From contig CAIIXF020000004.1 of NCBI GenBank assembly GCA_903813345.2, forward strand, positions 16,975,513-17,039,512: a stretch of 64,000 nt of DNA. The letters run 5' to 3'. The position numbers and the translations under genes were made by a program. Position 1 is the first letter of the stretch. Every line of letters begins with the position of its first letter. This DNA comes from Owenia fusiformis. Its lineage: Eukaryota > Annelida > Polychaeta > Sabellida > Oweniidae. Under the pieces are notes generated by a model that was not told where the DNA came from, did no database searches, and saw only the letters and a list, made by a program, of their open reading frames with translations. Positions 1-12,754 of this stretch are shown here, piece after piece.

Positions 1-540
1 TGCTCTGCCTACTATAAAACTATGAATATATGACATGCATTAGTATTCTTTTTATCAGGTGGTATTAAAGTACCCCCAAGGTTTTCTTAGGGTGGGGGTA
101 TGAATTGGCCTGAGGGCCGTCTGCCACCCCTACATGAAGTCCAACTACCCAGAAAGTGCCTAGCATAATCATACAGACTGTTTGAAATATGTTGGAATGT
201 GTGACCTTCCATGAAAAATGGAAGTTGCAATTATCAGAGTAGTCCACAGTCTATTAGGTATTACTCACGTTTTTACGATGTTCTTTTCCACAAATGATTC
301 TTCATGAATATGATACTATTTGTAGCCTCAAGTATATTATATTTAGTCTTTTATCGAAGATTTACTACGGATAACAAGATAATTTTTCAATTTTTCAATT
401 TTTGAGCATGCGCAGTATATATTAGTGACCAGTGGAGAAACTTGAATATTCCAGTCTAACTGGAAGAATCAGCTTAAACTGACATATGTTTCATTTATTA
501 CAGCAAATAAGAATGAACAACAGTGACATCTGCTTTTAAG
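1..540. other. Upstream flank of ASCC1, no gene seen
   Basis: No convincing coding exon is present on either strand; the short open frame antisense at 65-247 has no recognisable feature. The last 140 bases before the ASCC1 start probably hold its promoter and 5' untranslated region. Confidence 0.5.
406..414 (+). promoter_or_regulatory. NRF-1-like GCATGCGCA motif upstream of ASCC1
   Basis: The motif GCATGCGCA lies 127 bases before the ASCC1 start codon. It matches most of the palindromic NRF-1 (nuclear respiratory factor 1) consensus found in TATA-less housekeeping promoters. Its placement fits a promoter-proximal site, but binding is inferred from sequence alone. Confidence 0.35.
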
Positions 541-3500
541 ATGGATGTGTTGCGACCAAGTTTGATTAGAATAGGAGGGAGATGTTATAGGAAGAACCCC
601 ACCAGACACAGTTCAGGGCAGGGTACTGAAGATATTGGGGCTTACAGGGAGGAGGATGAATACCCAGGTAACTCTTTTTGGGTCGTCTAGTATGAGGAAT
701 GTGTCTACATCTTGTTTTTTTGATGGAGTCTTTGTATCCAATCAAAATGTACATGTATACTCCCTTATAAAAAAGTCAACCTTGAAAGTCCGAATTTCAA
801 CCATTTCCATCAATCATTGAATACTGAATACTGAACCCCTGCAACCATCCTGACTTAGTATTGTTCCAAAAGAATTATCATTTTACCTGAATTAAAATTA
901 TCTTTAAGTAAGGATTTGAATCCACCTCTACAGGGTTCGTACACACCTGGAAATGTCAGGGAAATTGATTTATTTTTCCAGGTGCTGGAAATGTCAGGGA
1001 ATTTTAAAATTGGGTCAAAAAGGGCCAAAAATGTCAGGGAATTTTGAAACAGTAGATGTGTCAGGGAAATGTCAGGGAATTTTGTATCATTGATGAAAAA
1101 ATAATGTTCCAGCAAAATATATTTTAGGGCTATGACAGGATATCAGTGAAATCCAAAATCATTTAGTTGTTTCCACAAATTGCAAATCTTTTCATTAGGG
1201 TTGATTGAATGACATTAGATCTGGTATTGTCTATTTGTAAGAACAGTGTGAATTTTATACTGAAACCAAACAATAAAAATAATGTATAGATGATTTAATA
1301 CAATTATGCTTTTCCATGTAGTAAGCTTAGTCTTAGGCCATTCAAAGTTAATTACTGGTATATGTTTCATGGTTTGTTGAGGGGTTAATCTAAGGGCGGG
1401 GGAGGTGAAAAACAAAAAAAATTCTGGGAGCTCTTTACAGTGTAAAATTGTATTTTTATTAAGAAGCTGTCTGTTCGACGTCCGGTTGAATGTCAGTCTT
1501 TTTAACTTTCAGGGGCTTTGCCAATTTTGAAAACCTTAGCACATGGAAGTAGGCAACCAAAATGTGTGTGGGGTACTATTAACAGTTTTTGAATTTTGTC
1601 CAAATTTTTCTTCGTGTAAAGATGAACCCAGCATTTACTTTGGCTCAAATTTTGTATGATGTAGCCTTAGGGACAAAGGACCTGCTCAAGAAGAAATATT
1701 CAAGATGGTCTCTGAATTCAAAATTGCCACCATTTTTTATGAAATCTTTGATCATTTAAATTTGATTCCTGATAACACAAATACCGATTATTTGATTTGG
1801 TATCATAGGCCTGAGCCTTATCGTGATGCTACTTGAGAATGGTGTCAATTGTTTTGGTGTAATTTTCCCAAAAGGGAGAAGACAATAGTAATGCCAGGTT
1901 ATTGCTATTATATAATGTTCACAATGATAGTATTCAATAAAATATGTTTCATTAGGTGGGAATTGCCCCTCAAGTGAGTTGCTATTTTTCTAGTAGGATT
2001 TAGATCAAAATTTTAAAGTTTTAGTTGTCATTTGGATTCATTACAAAACATTAACAAATTATAGTTTGAAATGCTTAGAATGCACCATATACATTGTACA
2101 ATGTCAATTTTAAAAAATTTCTGGGGGTGAACCTCCGTACCCCCCCCCCCCCCCTTTTTTTGCTCGTAGTGATGCAAACCAAAAAAATTACACCCTCTTG
2201 ACACTTGCTGGCTTCACCCCTATACATGTATGTTTACCTTTGGCCTTATGCAATGTAAAATATGTAATATTAAAAATATAATGTATCAGGAATAAATTGG
2301 TGAATCAGATGGCCTGTACAAGTAAAGTTAAGTCATGAGAAATGGTACTGAAGGAGAAACCCAAAATGTTTCATATTAAGTCTTTTTGTCTTGAATAACA
2401 GTATGTTGAGACTTTTTAGAGGCCGTGCGAGGAAAATTAGATCTGGAAATTTCCTTTTCTGCCTGGAAATGTCAGGGAATTGTCAGGGAAATTCATTTTG
2501 AAAAAGGTGTACGAACCCTGCTCTATTCAACAACAGTTTATTAGGATATTTTTTCTGCAAGCATACATGAACATGCATGTTTATTATAATAAATTACTAA
2601 ATTCATGTTCATATATTTCTTTCTCCAGTACAAATTTAGGAATGCGATACCAGACTAGTTTTCCACTCAATGGCATATGATAATTTATGTTCTCTGTCAT
2701 TTACATTATTTACACAATTAAAAGTACCATTTTTAGTGTTTATTTCCCTTTATCTGAGATTTCCAAAATGATGTATCTTTGATGTTAATTATGAAAAGAA
2801 TTGAGCAAAATTCCAATTTGGTTAAGAAATTGACCAAGGAAAATCTTAAGATTTCCTTTAAACTTAACAAAATCACAAGATGAGACACAATGGTTTTTGT
2901 TCATGATCAGACTGATATATGATCAAAAGATGCAGGATATGATGTACAAAATAATACAAACATATGTAATCTCAAGTTGATTGCTTTATTTAGTGAAAAT
3001 GTTTTTATAGTAATAATGCATTCAGGCAGCAAAGACTTAATTTTCACAGTTTCAATTGGAAAACATTTGAATTAATAATTTCAGTAAAATTTTGTCAAGG
3101 TAGATGAATTATTGCTACACCCATGATATACAAATACAAATCAGATTGGTATGGAATCATACTGATATCGGAGGGTTTAGCTTAGGACCCCCGCAAAAGT
3201 TTATATACAATGAACAGGCCAGTAGCCAGCCCCCCCCCCAGTAAAATGGGTCTTCAATTGATCCATATTTGTGTAGTTAACACCTAACAACAAGTGTATG
3301 ACTCACTAAAATTTAAAAAATACACATAGAAGAACTATTTTGATATTGACTGTATATTATGTGTGAAACACATTATTCACAACAGATTTAATTACCATGT
3401 TCTTTCATGGCCAATATGTTTTATAATAATGCTCAACATAACAATACTGTACCTACTACATATTAATATTCTTATGGGTTTAGGCAAATCAAAATGCTTG

Positions 3501-6500
3501 AACAGCCAATTAAAATGGTTGAATGGCTAATTAAAACGGTTGAACAGCTAATTAAAACGGTTGAATGGCTAATTAAAATGCTTGACCAGAAATAGGGTTC
3601 ATAGTCCTAGTTTCTGTTATATTTATTTTTATTCTCTATTTCATGCAGAGGGGGCGTGGGAAATTTAAAACATGGGCTTTCAACTGTGTTTTCAGATTTT
3701 TGAGGGTTTATTTCTATATTCAATTACTTTAATAAGTGCTGAGAAATCTCAAACAGCAAGTATATGAACTGCAAATAATATTTTCAGAATTTTTTATTTC
3801 ATTTTTATTTAGTTTGTTTTACCATTGCCATTCAATAGATTGAAAGTCCATAGTTTTACTGTTTTCACCAGGGCAGAGCATTTGTACTGAAAAGTGTTGT
3901 CAGTTTAAATAATATGTGTCAATGATTAAAAAAAACAAAAACAGGGCTTATTTTTCAAAACTCTAAACTTGAAAAAATCTGGAGGAAAATATGGGAGATT
4001 TTCTTTGTTAAATTATTTATCAAGTTCTGTGTATGGAATAATTAAATTACATAGGATGCTTCCTTTATAGCAGACGCTAATCAAACTGAAAGTCTCTCTG
4101 TAATAAGATTTGTTTTGCCTTGCAGAATTATTTTTGTTTTGTTTATGAATTAATGGATTAATACAGTATCTTTAGACACATCCTTCAAAGCAGACTCTAA
4201 TCAAACTAGAGAGACAGAGTCTTACTATAATCAGAGTTTTTTAAGTTATGCTTATCAACTTAATTATTTAAAACACATCCTGTAATGTCTGATCACATTC
4301 TCTTTATGAAATCAAAAATATCAAATCAATAAACAGATTATTTTCTGATTGAAGGATTTCTTCCTTCCAGACACATCTTCCTTCCTTTATAATTGTGATG
4401 ATTACAAGGTGAAGTATAAGTGTCTGAATTTGTAAAATTCAAGACTTGACCCAATCAAAAGTATTTCAAATGTTTTTGCAATAACTTAAAAAGTAGTGAA
4501 GGGATTTTGTAAAAATGATAGTCATGACAGCAAGGAGCTTTGCTATGCCTTAGCATTGCTGTTATCTGGATAATATACATGTGAGTGGGACAATCACCAT
4601 CCTTCAAAGTTAGATAGATATTGGTTCAATATATTTTCATTCACAAGACAAGTTTACTAAACTATATCAATACTTTAAATATCTTTTCGATCAAACCATT
4701 TAAATTCTGACATGTATGCATGAAATACATACATTTGAAATATATATTTTAAAGAGCAATATAATTATTTTATGTTGTATTGAGATAATATTGCCATAGT
4801 TTTGAAGGGTTGTGTTCGATTGAAACGGTTGCAAGAAATGCAATCAAAATTGTCAAGCGATTACAATGGTTACATATGATTGAAACATTTTCAATGAGTT
4901 TACAACCAAAATTGTAATGGTTGCATCGTAACGGTTGGCATGGTTGCATAAATGATCGGATCAATGATTGTACAATGATTGTGCAATGGTTTAAATTCGG
5001 ACTTTCAAGGTTGAATTTTTTATAAGTAAAATAGTATGATATCAGAAAATCATTCCATCATATTTTCTGCCTTTAAATCTTATTAGATTCATGCATGTTG
5101 TCCATTTTATGGTCTACATTATTTATATGAACATGTATATGTAAATTTGTCCCTTTGCTTACGCTATTTACATTTATGTATTTCAAATGTTCACCCTTGT
5201 TCAATGTATGATGTCCAATTTATATTCTACATTATCTATACATGTATGAATCTATAATGTTGTCCTTTGTTTATTGTACATTTGGTTATATGCATTCCAA
5301 TTGTGGTCCTTTGTACGTTGTCATTTACTTGTGTGTTGCCGCTTGACTTTATAAGAGGTTCAACCAAATTTGGTTTCAGAAGAAGCAAGGCCATGGTTGG
5401 AGGAATCATGCGCTTTAGACACTGCAGATATACAACAGACAGACCGTGGCTATAGCACAACTCTACAGGTCCCTAATGAATTCTTCAAGTTTATAATTGG
5501 TAAGATTCATGTTCTAGATGAAGTTTTTATGGATGGCACACACAGATTTTGGAATAAACACAAAATAATAGAATTAAATGGCTGTAGAGTGAAACAGAAA
5601 ATGTACTTGCCTTTGTTGTCCTATTTCTTGAGATGAGTATGAAAATGTAAGTAGTCTGAACATTGTAATCAGTTGTACATTTTTAATAAACATTTGTAAA
5701 CAAATCATCATCTCCAATCCCCAAGTCAATACTTCAAGTTTATTAATAGTAAAGTCCATTTTTGGAATTGATGCAAACTCATTTTGGAGTCAACACAAAT
5801 ATGATAAATGGGTGTGGAGTTGAAATAATGGAAATTGTGTCTTTTCAGTCGAAATGTTGATACATGCACAGACCTCTATTTAGTGATATTTTCATTTCAA
5901 ATATGGCGGCCAATCCGATGTCTGACGACCCTTACAAAGAATCTAGGCAGTTTGCATTTTTACCTCCTGTGAAATAACAAGTGGAATTTAGTAGTTGTTT
6001 TGTGTTTTATTATCATTCTGCATCGTAATTCTATGTGATGTGGTGTTGAAATGTCAGCAGAAATACATATCCATACGATAATCGAGTGAATCAGATAACA
6101 GATTTTTCGAAAACCCGTCTCGTGCTAAGAGTGTAAAAAGTTGTATTAACATGCTCAAAAGTGCCAATGTGCACATCAATGTCAAGCTAAATCAATGTTG
6201 TGTCTAAAACAGGTACCTGATCTACTCAAAACAGCTTGTCATTCACGTGTACACGCTTAGCAAACACGTCGAAATGACCTGAATCTTGGAATTTCGTTCG
6301 AGAGCTAGTAATGTTTGCTCCGGTCTTCGTCATAAGTGTTCATCAGACTTCACGCATGCGCAGGAGTAAAACCATTAACCAATAACGTTTATAAATCAAT
6401 TTTTCGCATGCGCCTTACAACGGTAAAGAAATTCGTATTTATAAACGAACCAGTTTGAGATAACCCGATATCAGTCAAAGAAATCTGACGATCTACGAAA

Positions 6501-9500
6501 CTCACTTCAAAAAATCAAATGCGGACTGACGGCGTATTCTACTATGTTTGGATCTAAGATTTTCAGTATAGATAAAGTCTTTTATGATCTTTCGAATGAT
6601 GTAAGTCTCTAGTTCGAAAGACAATCGTATCAACTTGAACAAAAGTTGAGTTTTGACGAAAATTTTTAACATGCGCAGAAGTCCCATTTTCGTTGTACCA
6701 TATTGACTGTTTTGAAGTATTTTATAGAAAACTTACTAATGAAAAATCGCTCACTCTAAAGGCTTATTCTATAAAATATAGAGCTGACCCTATTTTATTG
6801 CATAATCATTCCAACTTTATACATGTACCAGTATGTTTGAATTTTAAGGTAGGAAAGGAGAGACAAAGCGTCAGATTGAGAATGAAACAAGAACAATCAT
6901 AAGGATTCCACGTCAAGGCCAAGAAGGAGATATAGGTAAAATAATTTGAGGATTTCTCTTTTATTAATGTCCTGTTAAAGTTGCATGAAAGGTGTGGCTT
7001 GGAAAATAAAGAATTAAATTTTGAATGTTTTATATGGAATTAAATGTCCTTATATTAGTTATATTACTTGTGTGTCTTATATGTTTTTGTTCATCTATGT
7101 TCATTCATGTTAAACTTCATTTGCAACACAATGTAGGCTTATCAGAGATACATGTAAAAGGGTATACTGTAATCTTGTTGTTATCAAATGGTGACATTTA
7201 CTTCTTTTAATCTCCCGATTTAATTTAGTATGCCCTTTGTGGCTTTAATTCTGATCTAGTTATATTGGATTTTTATAGCATGTACATTTTATATTATGGT
7301 GAAATGTATAGACAATAGAGTGACTGAAAGGTACATGTATATCCTTTTTTTAATGGCAGTTCAGTCTTCAATCTGGCTAATGGCTTATGAATTATATATT
7401 AGACCTGCCCTACTACATGTATTAGTATGTACATTGATATGCTTAAGTTTGTAATTTTTACAGTGATAGAAGGGAAGAAAAAATGTGAAGTTCTCTCAGC
7501 AAAAAGTCGCATTGAAATCAAAGTAGACACAGCGAGACAGAAGCAGCCGTTCACCCACTTTCTGTCCTTTCCGTGTAATGGTTCATCCATTGGGGACTCT
7601 TTCGAAGACTTCAAGTCTGATGTGTTGAGAGAGTTAGGCGGGGTAGGTTCTTCAATAATATTTATAAAATCTCACTGTTGTAAATTCTTGCAAATGTTAA
7701 AGATGCATTATGTCATAGGTTTCTCCCCCAGACAATCAATGATGTCCTATTATAATTGCTCATATGATAAATATCTCACATACCATGTTCTTGAGAATAA
7801 CTTTTGGGTATCTTATTGCCAAAATATCAGAAATAATCAACAGAACAACCAAACTCCAGAATTAAACACAATCGAGTCCTCGGCTAGCGAGGGTAATCCC
7901 ATTGAGTCACACAAGCGCCCACAAGCGCCTTGAACCAGGCAGCCAATCAGGTTTATGATAAACAAATTCAACAACCATTCAGATAACAGGAGGACTTTCC
8001 CGGTATATTCAAACTTCCGATTTAATTAATTTCTTCGAAAATAATTAGATCGGCCAGCACAATCGCAAAATTAACACTGAACGAGGGAGATTTGGGACTT
8101 CTTCTTTGGTAAGTAGATGTGGTGAAACTCAATATGCAAAAAAGTCCAGAGGGGTCTTGATTGTGCTATCCTATGGCATAGAGCCTCTTTAAGGTAGTTG
8201 TGAAAGAAAACATTATGATTCAGTAGAGTTGAAATTTTTTTTAGTGAAAAATGTTGATTTTCAAGTGAATGGTGGAGAGAAAAGGGTTTCACCACAATGA
8301 AATTAACGTCAGTTTTTCCACAACAAAAATCTAAAATGAGAAGGATTTTAATGGTGGGAGAACCTTTCTATGCATGAACTATTGTTGTTTTTATGGAACA
8401 TTGCTATAACATCATTAAATATATCAACACAATCATTTTTAATATTTTAGGATAGAGGGGTCGACAGATCTATCTTCCAAAACCCATATAAACTACATTT
8501 AACCCTTGGCACCCTGGTACTGTTAAACCAAGATGAGATAGAACGAGCAAATCAGATGCTTCAACAGTGCAATACAGATCTAGTAGAGTAAGGGTTAACA
8601 GTTTTATTATATTTTTAAGATTTGAAATACATGTAGAGATGGCTTTATTTAATAAAAAACTGGCCACCATCACATGGGAAAATTCTCAACTTTTTGTAAT
8701 CCTGTAATTTTTACTAAAACCATGGGCATTCAACATGGTTTCTAAAAGTTCTAAATGCAAAAGTTGAAATGCAGTCATACATGAAAATCAGTGAGCAAAT
8801 ATTTTATAATGTAAATGTGATGAATTTTACATTAAAGTAAAGCAGATCTTCAAAAAAATTTGTTTTGTATATTAAATCATCAAAACATGTACCTCAGACA
8901 TGTACATACCTGTACACGGAAATATAATTGTGTAACCCACAAAGCTATTCACATTCTTTTGAATTGTTGCTGTTTTTCATTTTTTCAGACCTATCTTACA
9001 AGGCAATCCTTTAACAGTGGATATTGAGGGACTTGAATACATGAATGATGACCCATGTAATGTCGATGTCCTTTATGCCAAAGTCCAACCTCATGATGGG
9101 ACTGACAAGTAAGTTTTAAAAACCCCATCTGCATTTTGTATCGTAGTCAAAAATTGATTAAAAATATCTACAAATATTCTTTTGCCTGGAAATGACAAGA
9201 AGTCTCATTTAGAACAGGTTGTAGGAACCAGCTAGTGAATCAGGCACACCTGAGATCTGTATGTTAAAGGCTACGATCTTGATTACTCAAACTCAACTGA
9301 TAACTAATCAACTAATATTTATGTTTTATACATTCTACATTGTTTATAACACTACCTTGTAAATACAAACTTTATTTTAAGACATTTATCTGCCATCAGT
9401 TGACTTTCAGTCAATTTTGATGTTTTCCTGCCAAGACTGTGATACCACCTATGATTGGAAGACTGTACGACACATATCAACTAAAATTTGACCAAGTAAA

Positions 9501-11667
9501 TTTTAAAAAAAAACATTTTACTATCAGAAACAAGTCAAATTCTTTACTTCAGAGAATATTTTTAATTTATTGAGACTTTCGACTAATATCCCTTAGTCTT
9601 TTTCAAAATATAACAGCATGTATACATTTATGTGACGTCATAAACAGACAATGGAAAATTTAATTATGTAACAAATGACCTAGTAACCTAAAAAATAACA
9701 ACAACAAAAAACATCGATACGAAAAAACGAATGACCTAATAATAACCTTAAGATAAATATATCATCGTTATGGTAACAATTAAACTCAAATATTACTATT
9801 GCATACTTTGCTATACCATTCTTAATTTACAATATTTTATGATACAAATTGTCCAACTGATACCCATTATCTCTGTTCATTTTAGGTTGCATTGTTTTTA
9901 TATGAATTGCTTCCTTAACCCTACGTTTAAGATCATGACTCTCATTATCAATGATTTTTACATTGTTCCAGTTTATATTATGATCATATTCCATGGAATG
10001 TTCAATAACCGCAGAAGCAAGACCTCCAGTCGACAGTAATGTGGGTCTACGATGTTCTCTGATTCTAGTAACTAGTTCCCGCTTTGTTTCACCTACATAA
10101 GTGGCAATACAGTCTTTACAATCAATTTTGTAAATTACACCGGACTTCTTTTGATCATTAGTTTTGTCCTTTAAATGCACCAACTGTTTCTTGATAGTAT
10201 TCTGCGATGAGAAACATACTCGGACACGATGCCTTTTAAAAATACGCCGTAACTGGTTGGAAATACTAGGGATATACGGAAGAACTGTAGTACACCTTAT
10301 ATCGTCATCATTTCTTGTTCTGTTTACATTATTTGTCGCATGTCTTTCACCTTCTTTAATCAGCCATTCCGGGTACCCACACTCCTTTAATGATCGGCAA
10401 ACCAGTTCCTTTTCTTTCTTTAGAAAGGCTAGTAGATAAGTTTGTGTCCACTGGCTTAATGCAGAGACAGTATGATAGAGTTAAGTTACATATCACAGTC
10501 ATGAATACACTTTTCCGGAAGGATCCTAACGCAGCTACAGAGCCATCTGATGGCAGATCTAGGAACCAAAGAACAATGTAAAAATCATTGATAATGAGAG
10601 TCATGATCTTAAACGTAGGGTTAAGGAAGCAATTCATATAAAAACAATGCAACCTAAAATGAACAGAGATAATGGGTATCAGTTGGACAATTTGTATCAT
10701 AAAATATTGTAAATTAAGAATGGTATAGCAAAGTATGCAATAGTAATATTTGAGTTTAATTGTTACCATAACGATGATATATTTATCTTAAGGTTATTAT
10801 TAGGTCATTCGTTTTTTCGTATCGATGTTTTTTGTTGTTGTTATTTTTTAGGTTACTAGGTCATTTGTTACATAATTAAATTTTCCATTGTCTGTTTATG
10901 ACGTCACATAAATGTATACATGCTGTTATATTTTGAAAAAGACTAAGGGATATTAGTCGAAAGTCTCAATAAATTAAAAATATTCTCTGAAGTAAAGAAT
11001 TTGACTTGTTTGTGATATATTAACCAGAGAGATGAACTTACATAGAACATTTTTACTGTTTCAGGTTACAAATTCTAGCAGATAGGCTAGTAGATAAGTT
11101 TGTGTCCACTGGCTTAATGCAGAGACAGTATGATAGAGTTAAGTTACATATCACAGTCATGAATACACTTTTCCGGAAGGATCCTAACGCAGCTACAGAG
11201 CCATCTGATGGCAGATCTAGGAACCAAAGACATGAAAGAGACCGTGAATCTTTTGACGCCAGTAATATATTAAAGGTTGGTTATATTCTATCCTGTGTTT
11301 TGTAATTTTAATTAATTAAAGGAATGCTTCATCATTTGTCACCAACAAGAAGTGGGCACTTATGTGAACTTCAATATTTGTGATCAGTATTCAGCAATAT
11401 CAGTCGCAACAATTGTGACAGCTGTCACCACAATTTTATCACTCAGAATTTCCAAATTCTGCAATTTAATCAGGACAATTTTTCTAGGTTAATAGTATTT
11501 CCTTTCAGTTGGTTATTCATATTTGTAATGATTTTTGTATATATTTCCAGACTTATGGCGAACATAACTTTGGTGTGTACACAATAGACTCTCTTGATAT
11601 CTCCCAGAGATACACCACTGCAGATGATGGATATTATGATCATGTTGGCAAAATCAGGATTAGTTAG
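541..11667 (+). CDS. ASCC1: ASCC1, activating signal cointegrator 1 complex subunit 1 (8 exons, 365 aa)
   Basis: Coding exons are 541-667, 5380-5499, 6849-6935, 7464-7642, 8451-8587, 8989-9108, 11065-11275 and 11551-11667. All junctions are GT-AG and phases agree throughout, giving 1098 nt and 365 aa, close to vertebrate ASCC1. The start MDVLRPSLIRI matches the conserved family N-terminus. A KH domain begins near residue 80 with the GxxG loop GRKG. The C-terminal AKAP7/2H-phosphoesterase-like domain starts at QPFTHFL and carries two HxT motifs, HLT at residues 186-188 and HIT at 285-287. It also has the family strings GIEYMNDDP, VMNTLFRKDPNA and ISQRYT. In animals ASCC1 works with the ASCC3 helicase and ASCC2 in alkylation-damage repair and transcription coactivation in the nucleus. 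It converges on the SLC22 gene at 12755-20875. Intron 6 carries a Penelope-like insertion with a copied piece of exon 7. Confidence 0.95.
931..2520. mobile_element. hAT-like non-autonomous DNA transposon in ASCC1 intron 1
   Basis: The ends are inverted copies beginning CAGGGTTCGTACAC (14 exact bases). The 5-bp direct repeat CTCTA flanks them at 926-930 and 2521-2525. Subterminal copies of a CTGGAAATGTCAGGGAATT-like word occur at both ends. CAGGGTTCGTAC termini resemble some hAT-group elements, but a 5-bp target duplication is shorter than the usual 8 bp, so the superfamily is uncertain. No transposase frame is visible in the 1590 bp, so it is non-autonomous. It contains a C-then-T homopolymer run near 2140-2160. 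Confidence 0.7.
2521..5379. other. Rest of ASCC1 intron 1
   Basis: AT-rich intronic sequence. It includes the 21-bp tandem repeat, two diverged copies of a segment around CAGAC(G/T)CTAATCAAACT near 4070 and 4190, and a stretch at 4800-4980 rich in short direct and inverted words such as ATTGAAAC and CAATGGTT. No coding exon was recognised. Confidence 0.5.
3483..3589. repeat. 21-bp tandem repeat, about 5 copies
   Basis: Five adjacent units resembling GCTAATTAAAACGGTTGAA(C/T)(A/G) lie in ASCC1 intron 1. Units differ by a few substitutions. No open reading frame uses the repeat. Confidence 0.75.
5880..6690. promoter_or_regulatory. CpG-richer patch with three GCATGCGC-type motifs in ASCC1 intron 2
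   Basis: This intronic stretch has more CpG than its surroundings. It has an ATGGCGGCC word near 5904 and CATGCGC motifs near 6354, 6406 and 6671, like the NRF-1-type motif before exon 1. It could be an alternative or antisense promoter, or simply an inserted element. No gene start is evident, so the regulatory reading is weak. Confidence 0.25.
8119..8295. repeat. Small inverted-repeat unit in ASCC1 intron 4
   Basis: TGTGGTGAAAC near 8118-8128 recurs inverted as GTTTCACCACA near 8286-8296. The pair brackets about 170 bp and may be a short MITE-like insertion. No clear target duplication was found. Confidence 0.35.
9522..10425 (-). mobile_element. Penelope-like retroelement, 5'-truncated, GIY-YIG region intact
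   Basis: Reading the minus strand from about 10420 to a TAA at 9827-9829, one frame stays open for about 198 codons without its own start. It encodes the linker that follows the reverse transcriptase (CGYPEWLIKEG, VLPYIPSISNQLRR), then a GIY-YIG endonuclease with VIYKIDCKDC, TYVGETKRE and REHRR. This arrangement is typical of Penelope-like elements. The reverse transcriptase itself is missing, as expected from 5' truncation. About 300 bp of 3' untranslated sequence follow. The 3' end faces left, away from the partner copy at 10571-11017. Confidence 0.9.
10426..10572 (+). pseudogene. Exact 147-bp copy of part of ASCC1 exon 7
   Basis: This stretch is identical base for base to 11084-11230, inside ASCC1 exon 7, and covers roughly residues 264-312, including the second HxT motif. 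It sits between two head-to-head Penelope-like fragments. A pyrimidine-rich tract ending in AG lies just before it (10422-10423) and a GTAAAA donor-like word just after it. If spliced after exon 6 the frame would hit a stop within a few codons. It is therefore a non-functional copy or a possible poison exon. Confidence 0.9.
10571..11017 (+). mobile_element. Second Penelope-like fragment, opposite orientation
   Basis: This 447-bp segment repeats, inverted, the 3' end of the left copy (9522-9968). It encodes the last 45 residues of the GIY-YIG protein, to the TAA near 10711, plus the same 3' untranslated sequence. Both copies end at the same element position, TGATA. The junction with the exon-7 copy shares two bases (GA). 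The two copies look almost identical, implying a recent event. Confidence 0.88.
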
Positions 11668-12754
11668 CCCATAATGACCTCATGTGGGTTATATAATGCG
11701 GTGCTAGTATACAAATTGGATTTGACTGGAATCAAGCCATCATACTTGCATCATATATGCAAATATTCCAGATTGCTGCATAATTGCTCAGTTTTCCAAA
11801 AGTCAACTTTCAGTGAAACTTTCAGTGCAAACTTTGTATCCTGAGCATTTTATGAAACAGGAAATTTTGCTGTGATATCAAAATCGGAATTCTGGAGTGT
11901 GCTATAATGGTCTAAGTGGCAATTATGTAGAATATGGAAGGACATTGTAGATATCCATATGAGAGGGGACAGTTTTGGTATTTGGTATTGACTCGGCTGT
12001 TGGAGGCTTCCAGTAGTTGGCGTCTGCAACAAATGACAGGTTGTGACATTAAGCATGTTAATGCCTTGATTTAGATCGGGAGGAGGGATTCGTGTTTCTT
12101 AATTTATGTAACAACTGCCAGGCTTCCCTCTAATGTTAAAATTGTTGGTTTGATTGATGATTTTAGGACAAATAAATATCTGTCCGGCTGGAAGAAGAAA
12201 ATTCATTTTGTGTTGATTCTAGGGTTAAAAGATGCTGATTGGTTAGAAAATTTTGTCCTAACATGTAAATGTAGGTATTTTGAAGTAATGGCGAAGGATT
12301 ATTAAGATCTTTTTAGTCTCTTATTTATTTTTCCTTATTTGTCTAGAATATAATATTAATCTATTTCATGTTTGTTACAAAAGTATGTGAGCATTGTAAA
12401 GAACGTTAAACAGCGTATTAAATGTATACATCGTAGTTTGTATTTTTTTATTGCAATACATGTAGGATATCATAGAAATAGCGCTCGAATTTATGATTCA
12501 AATGTTCTTTTTCTATAACATTCGATATCTTCATATAACTATAAGGAATGTAAGTTTCCAACGATTCTGGTTTTGATCTCTTATTCAAGACATCAATGCC
12601 GATAATCTTGATCGATGACATAGCAGTAATTTCAATTCATTACCAATACAGCCATCGCATAGTTTAGTCCTTCCCATGATTTTTTACAACGTACGCTCAT
12701 GTAAACCTCCAATCTCATTCTAACTTGACCGAAGTATTAGCGCCTTCATGGCTC
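11668..12754. other. Convergent 3' region between ASCC1 and the first SLC22 gene
   Basis: This interval should hold both 3' untranslated regions. An AATAAA on the plus strand at 12171-12176 could serve ASCC1. A TTTATT at 12447-12452, AATAAA on the minus strand about 300 nt past the SLC22 stop, could serve the transporter. No other coding exon was seen. Confidence 0.5.

Noticed and set aside
7701-7933. Read-through part of the frame 7427-7933
   Set aside because: Only 7464-7642 is ASCC1 coding; the rest is intron 4 sequence that stays open by chance.
10356-10769. Minus-strand frame of 137 codons beginning MVTIKLKYYY
   Set aside because: It is the antisense of the second Penelope-like fragment and the exon copy; the same peptide appears opposite the first fragment.
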